From Pseudorhodobacter sp. PARRP1 (GTDB lineage: Bacteria > Pseudomonadota > Alphaproteobacteria > Rhodobacterales > Rhodobacteraceae): a stretch of DNA of 64,000 nt. Each line of letters starts with the position of its first letter. Positions within the stretch are counted from its first letter, which is position 1. The translations under genes were made by a program, and so were the position numbers. This document shows positions 61,363 through 64,000 of the stretch, piece by piece. The stretch lies in contig NKIU01000001.1 in the NCBI GenBank assembly GCA_002256245.1, forward strand, positions 62,001 to 126,000, given 5' to 3'. The notes beneath the pieces were generated by a model. The model made no database searches and was not told the DNA's origin. It worked only from the letters and a program-made list of their open reading frames with translations.

Positions 61363-62408
61363 TGCGCGCGCCCCTTGCCAACCGCATCGGCCACGCTGGC
61401 GTAGCCCTCACGCTCCAGCAGCGCATCAAGGCCGCGCGCGATCTTGGCCGCCAGCGAAATCCCCTGATAGACCATCGCGGTGTAGAACTGCACCGCCGAC
61501 GCGCCCACAAGGATTTTCACAAACGCCTCCTCGGCGCTGGATACCCCGCCCACCCCGATCAGCGGCAGCTTGCCTTCGGTCAGCAGCGACAACTGCGCCA
61601 GAACATGGGTGGATTTTTCGAACAATGGCGCGCCAGAAAGCCCGCCCATCTGGCCTTTATCAGCACTTATCAAACCATCTCGCGACAAGGTTGTGTTGGT
61701 GGCAATGATCCCCGCCACACCCGAAGCCAAGGCCACCTCGGCAATCTCGGCCAATTCGTCGGCGTTCAGATCGGGGGCAATCTTCAGGAAAACCGGGATC
61801 GGCTGCGCCAGCGCCGCCCGCGTCTCCATCACCCCCGCCAGCAGCGCCGACAACGCCGCCCGCCCCTGCAAATCGCGCAGCTTCTCGGTGTTGGGAGAGC
61901 TGACATTCACCGTCACGAAATCGACATGCGGCCCGCAAACCGCCAGCACACGGGCAAAATCCTGCGCGCGGTCAGCGCTGTCCTTGTTCGCCCCAAGGTT
62001 CAGCCCCACCGGAACCGCCCCCCGCACCCGCGCAGCCAACCGCGCCGCAATCGCCTCGGCACCCTCGTTGTTAAAGCCAAACCGGTTGATCGCCGCGCGG
62101 TCTTCCGTCAGCCGGAACAACCGCGGCTGCGGATTGCCCGGCTGCGGTCGCGGTGTCGCCGCCCCCACTTCGACAAAGCCAAACCCCGCGCGCGACAACG
62201 GCCCGACGACGTTCGCATTCTTGTCAAAACCCGCCGCCAACCCCACCGGATTGGGCAACTCCAACCCCGCCACGGTCGTGCGCAACCGATCCGACGTCAC
62301 CACCCCCGGCAGCGGCACCAGCCCCGCCGCCAGCGCCTTGATCGACAACCCATGCGCGCGCTCGGGGTCAAACCGATGCAGAACCGCCAGCCCCAACGCC
62401 TCGATCAA
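61353..62408 (-). CDS. pyrD: Dihydroorotate dehydrogenase (quinone), class 2
   Basis: A 351-aa membrane-associated flavoenzyme that oxidises dihydroorotate to orotate. It has the class 2 N-terminal extension ([22 protein letters not shown]), FMN-binding [19 protein letters not shown], active-site [18 protein letters not shown] (catalytic Ser) and [20 protein letters not shown]. The start must be TTG 62408, overlapping the DUF952 stop as TTGA with GGAGG upstream, since no ATG is at hand. Confidence 0.95.
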   Translation of the reverse strand: MIEALGLAVLHRFDPERAHGLSIKALAAGLVPLPGVVTSDRLRTTVAGLELPNPVGLAAGFDKNANVVGPLSRAGFGFVEVGAATPRPQPGNPQPRLFRLTEDRAAINRFGFNNEGAEAIAARLAARVRGAVPVGLNLGANKDSADRAQDFARVLAVCGPHVDFVTVNVSSPNTEKLRDLQGRAALSALLAGVMETRAALAQPIPVFLKIAPDLNADELAEIAEVALASGVAGIIATNTTLSRDGLISADKGQMGGLSGAPLFEKSTHVLAQLSLLTEGKLPLIGVGGVSSAEEAFVKILVGASAVQFYTAMVYQGISLAAKIARGLDALLEREGYASVADAVGKGRAQWL

Positions 62409-62743
62409 AACACGCCCTCCGGGAAAATATGGCCACTCCGCCCCAGCGGCAGGGATTTATCCCACACCACATCCGCCAAAACCAAATCGCGATACAAATG
62501 CGGAAACAGCGCCCCCCCGCGAGAGGCTTCCCATTTCAGCGCCACGCCCAAACGGTCGGCATCACACGCCACCAGCACCAGATCGGACACATCGGCGAAA
62601 TACTTCGCCGCCGTTTCCGCCAGTTGCAAAGCCCCCGAGAAATGCACAAAGCCATCCGCCAGATCAATCGGCGCCCCCGCCGTCTGACCCGCTTCACGAA
62701 AAGCGTCCCATTCGACGCGCCGGAATATCTTGTAAATCAGCAT
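62405..62743 (-). CDS. DUF952 family protein
   Basis: A 112-aa protein matching DUF952 ([51 protein letters not shown]). The function is unknown; it often precedes pyrD in Rhodobacterales, as here, with a 4-base overlap (TTGA). The 145-bp gap 62744-62888 separates it from the divergent nucleotidase gene. Confidence 0.85.
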   Translation of the reverse strand: MLIYKIFRRVEWDAFREAGQTAGAPIDLADGFVHFSGALQLAETAAKYFADVSDLVLVACDADRLGVALKWEASRGGALFPHLYRDLVLADVVWDKSLPLGRSGHIFPEGVF

Positions 62744-62888
62744 GTCTGCCTCATGCCCTTCTGCGGGCTTTCGGTCAAGCCTGCGTCATCGGCATGTCAT
62801 CGCCCAGTGCAAATCTGAAGCGATGCGGGCTTTGACAGACGCAAGCCCCGGTTGCACACTCAAACCGTCCTTAACTGTGGAGTTGACC

Positions 62889-64000
62889 ATGCCAGCCCAG
62901 CGCCAGCTATACGCCGCCCTCCTGTCCGCAACCGCCCTGCTGCCCCTCGCAGCCCATGCGGACTCCGTGAAACTCACGCTTCTGGGTGTCGGCGATGTCT
63001 ATAACTTCACCGAGGAAGACGGGCGCGGCGGCTTTGCCCGCCTGAACGCCGTCGCCCGCGCCGAACGCGCCGCCAACCCCAACACGCTCTATCTGTTTGA
63101 CGGCGATATGCTGTCACCCTCGCTGCTGTCGGGCTTCGACAAAGGCCAGAATACCATTGATCTGACCAACATCGTGCCCTTCGACCTCGCCGTCCCCGGC
63201 AACCACGAGTTTGATTTCGGCCCCGCCAACTTCCTTGAAAAGGTCAAAGCCTCAAAATACCCATGGGCCGCGATCAACATCACCACCGCCGATGACAACC
63301 CGCTTGATGGCGTAGGCGGTGTCACGGTCAAAGAGATTGCCGGGCTGAAAGTGGCCCTGATCCCGGTGGCGCAAGACACCTCGCCCTCGGTCGCCTCAAC
63401 CGGCGATCTGAAATTTCAGCCCACCGTCGCCACCGCGATCAAAGCCGCCAAAGCCGCGCGCGAAGACGGTGCCGATATCGTGGTGGGTGTGGTGCAAACC
63501 GATATGGACAACGACCGCAAACTGCTGAAATCGCACGCGTTTGATGTGATCCTGTCGGGCGACGACCACTCCTACGCCACCGCTTACGACGGCATCACCG
63601 CCTATGTTGAAACCTCGATCGACGGCCAGTTCCTCTCGCCCGTTGATCTGAATATCACGGTGGGCGAGAAAGACGGCAAGCGCACCATCGCCTGGACCCC
63701 GGCCTTCCGTTTCATCGACACCGCCGACGTCACCCCCGATCCTGAAACCCAAGCCATGGTCGATAAACTCTCCGCAGGCTTGGACGCGACCCTGAATGTC
63801 GAGATTGGCACCACCGAAACCCCGCTCGATTCACGCCGCAACGTGGTGCGGGCCGAGGAATCGGCGATGGGCAACCTGATCGCCGATGCAATGCGCGACG
63901 CCACCGGCGCGGATGTGGCAATCATGAACGGAGGCGGCATCCGCGCCGACCGCACCTATGACGCAGGCACCAAACTGACCCGCCGCGATATCCTTACTGA
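62889..64000 (+). CDS. 5'-nucleotidase/UDP-sugar-hydrolase-like metallophosphatase (partial, cut by window end)
   Basis: At least 370 residues, running past the window. Signal peptide (ATALLPLAAHA, to about residue 25), then metallophosphatase motifs: LLGVGDVYNF, LFDGDMLSPS, AVPGNHEFDFG and VILSGDDHSY. The first motif has Asp-Val-Tyr where most bacterial 5'-nucleotidases have Asp-x-His, and the last is GDDH rather than GGHxH; similar variants exist in some eukaryotic-type families. The C-terminal nucleotide-binding domain begins near residue 310 (RAEESAMGNLIADAMRDATG, MNGGGIRAD). It acts in the periplasm. Confidence 0.85.
   Translation, partial: MPAQRQLYAALLSATALLPLAAHADSVKLTLLGVGDVYNFTEEDGRGGFARLNAVARAERAANPNTLYLFDGDMLSPSLLSGFDKGQNTIDLTNIVPFDLAVPGNHEFDFGPANFLEKVKASKYPWAAINITTADDNPLDGVGGVTVKEIAGLKVALIPVAQDTSPSVASTGDLKFQPTVATAIKAAKAAREDGADIVVGVVQTDMDNDRKLLKSHAFDVILSGDDHSYATAYDGITAYVETSIDGQFLSPVDLNITVGEKDGKRTIAWTPAFRFIDTADVTPDPETQAMVDKLSAGLDATLNVEIGTTETPLDSRRNVVRAEESAMGNLIADAMRDATGADVAIMNGGGIRADRTYDAGTKLTRRDILT

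Noticed and set aside
1-64000. tRNA, rRNA and insertion sequences
   Set aside because: I scanned for T-loop motifs, rRNA stretches and transposase-like frames with terminal repeats and found none.

Overview
The window looks like a chromosomal segment of a high-GC alphaproteobacterium of the order Rhodobacterales (Rhodobacter/Paracoccus/Roseobacter-like). I infer this from the combination of gene content and order: ruvCAB next to ybgC-tolQRAB-pal-ybgF-tilS-ftsH, a phosphatidylcholine synthase, DUF484-xerC, several DUF1127 mini-proteins, a ligase-associated Lhr-like helicase with PdeM, and Rhodobacterales-type intergenic repeats. About 65 protein genes are visible. I see no rRNA, tRNA, CRISPR array, transposase or prophage integrase. 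XerC is the chromosomal dimer-resolution type.

Layout. 0.2-6.7 kb: surface polysaccharide precursor genes (galE, a glycosyltransferase-like gene, ugd) preceded by a three-gene phage-fibre-like module with its own terminator (a DUF2793 protein with an internal duplication, a small unknown, and a glycine-rich protein). This is a candidate gene transfer agent head-spike/adhesin locus. 6.9-13.7 kb: EamA exporter, ArgO/ArgP pair, an autoregulated ArsR-SRPBCC-GFA operon, YebC, a second EamA exporter and a YmdB-type phosphodiesterase. 13.8-17.7 kb: Lhr-like helicase, PdeM and a membrane LytTR regulator. 17.9-21.7 kb: a one-carbon operon fhs - chorismate mutase - folD paralog - folD, in which the paralog has lost catalytic residues. 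22-23.2 kb: a secreted RTX-like calcium-binding protein.

23.2-37.5 kb is one long run of minus-strand genes with many start/stop overlaps: ruvCAB (with a LexA-type box upstream), an unknown gene, a DUF2161 nuclease-fold gene, ybgC, tolQRAB-pal-ybgF, tilS, ftsH, a methyltransferase and a MOSC protein. It covers Holliday-junction repair, outer-membrane constriction, tRNA-Ile lysidine synthesis and membrane proteolysis.

37.9-64 kb: two DUF1127 proteins, priA-prmA, a transaldolase-like aldolase, DUF484-xerC, phosphatidylcholine synthase, a third EamA protein, a methyltransferase, LysR with Ogt, ileS (with a low-GC patch), a truncated hemoglobin, a giant DUF2339 membrane protein, an FAD monooxygenase, DUF2237, a cysteine-rich secreted Sel1/Hcp-like protein, a membrane LuxR regulator next to two exported PepSY-like proteins with Asp/Gly/Ser/His tails, trpB, a GNAT gene, pyrD, DUF952 and the start of a 5'-nucleotidase-like gene cut by the window edge. 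The least explained parts are the spike-like module, the LuxR/acidic-tail trio, the folD paralog and several palindromic regulatory regions.
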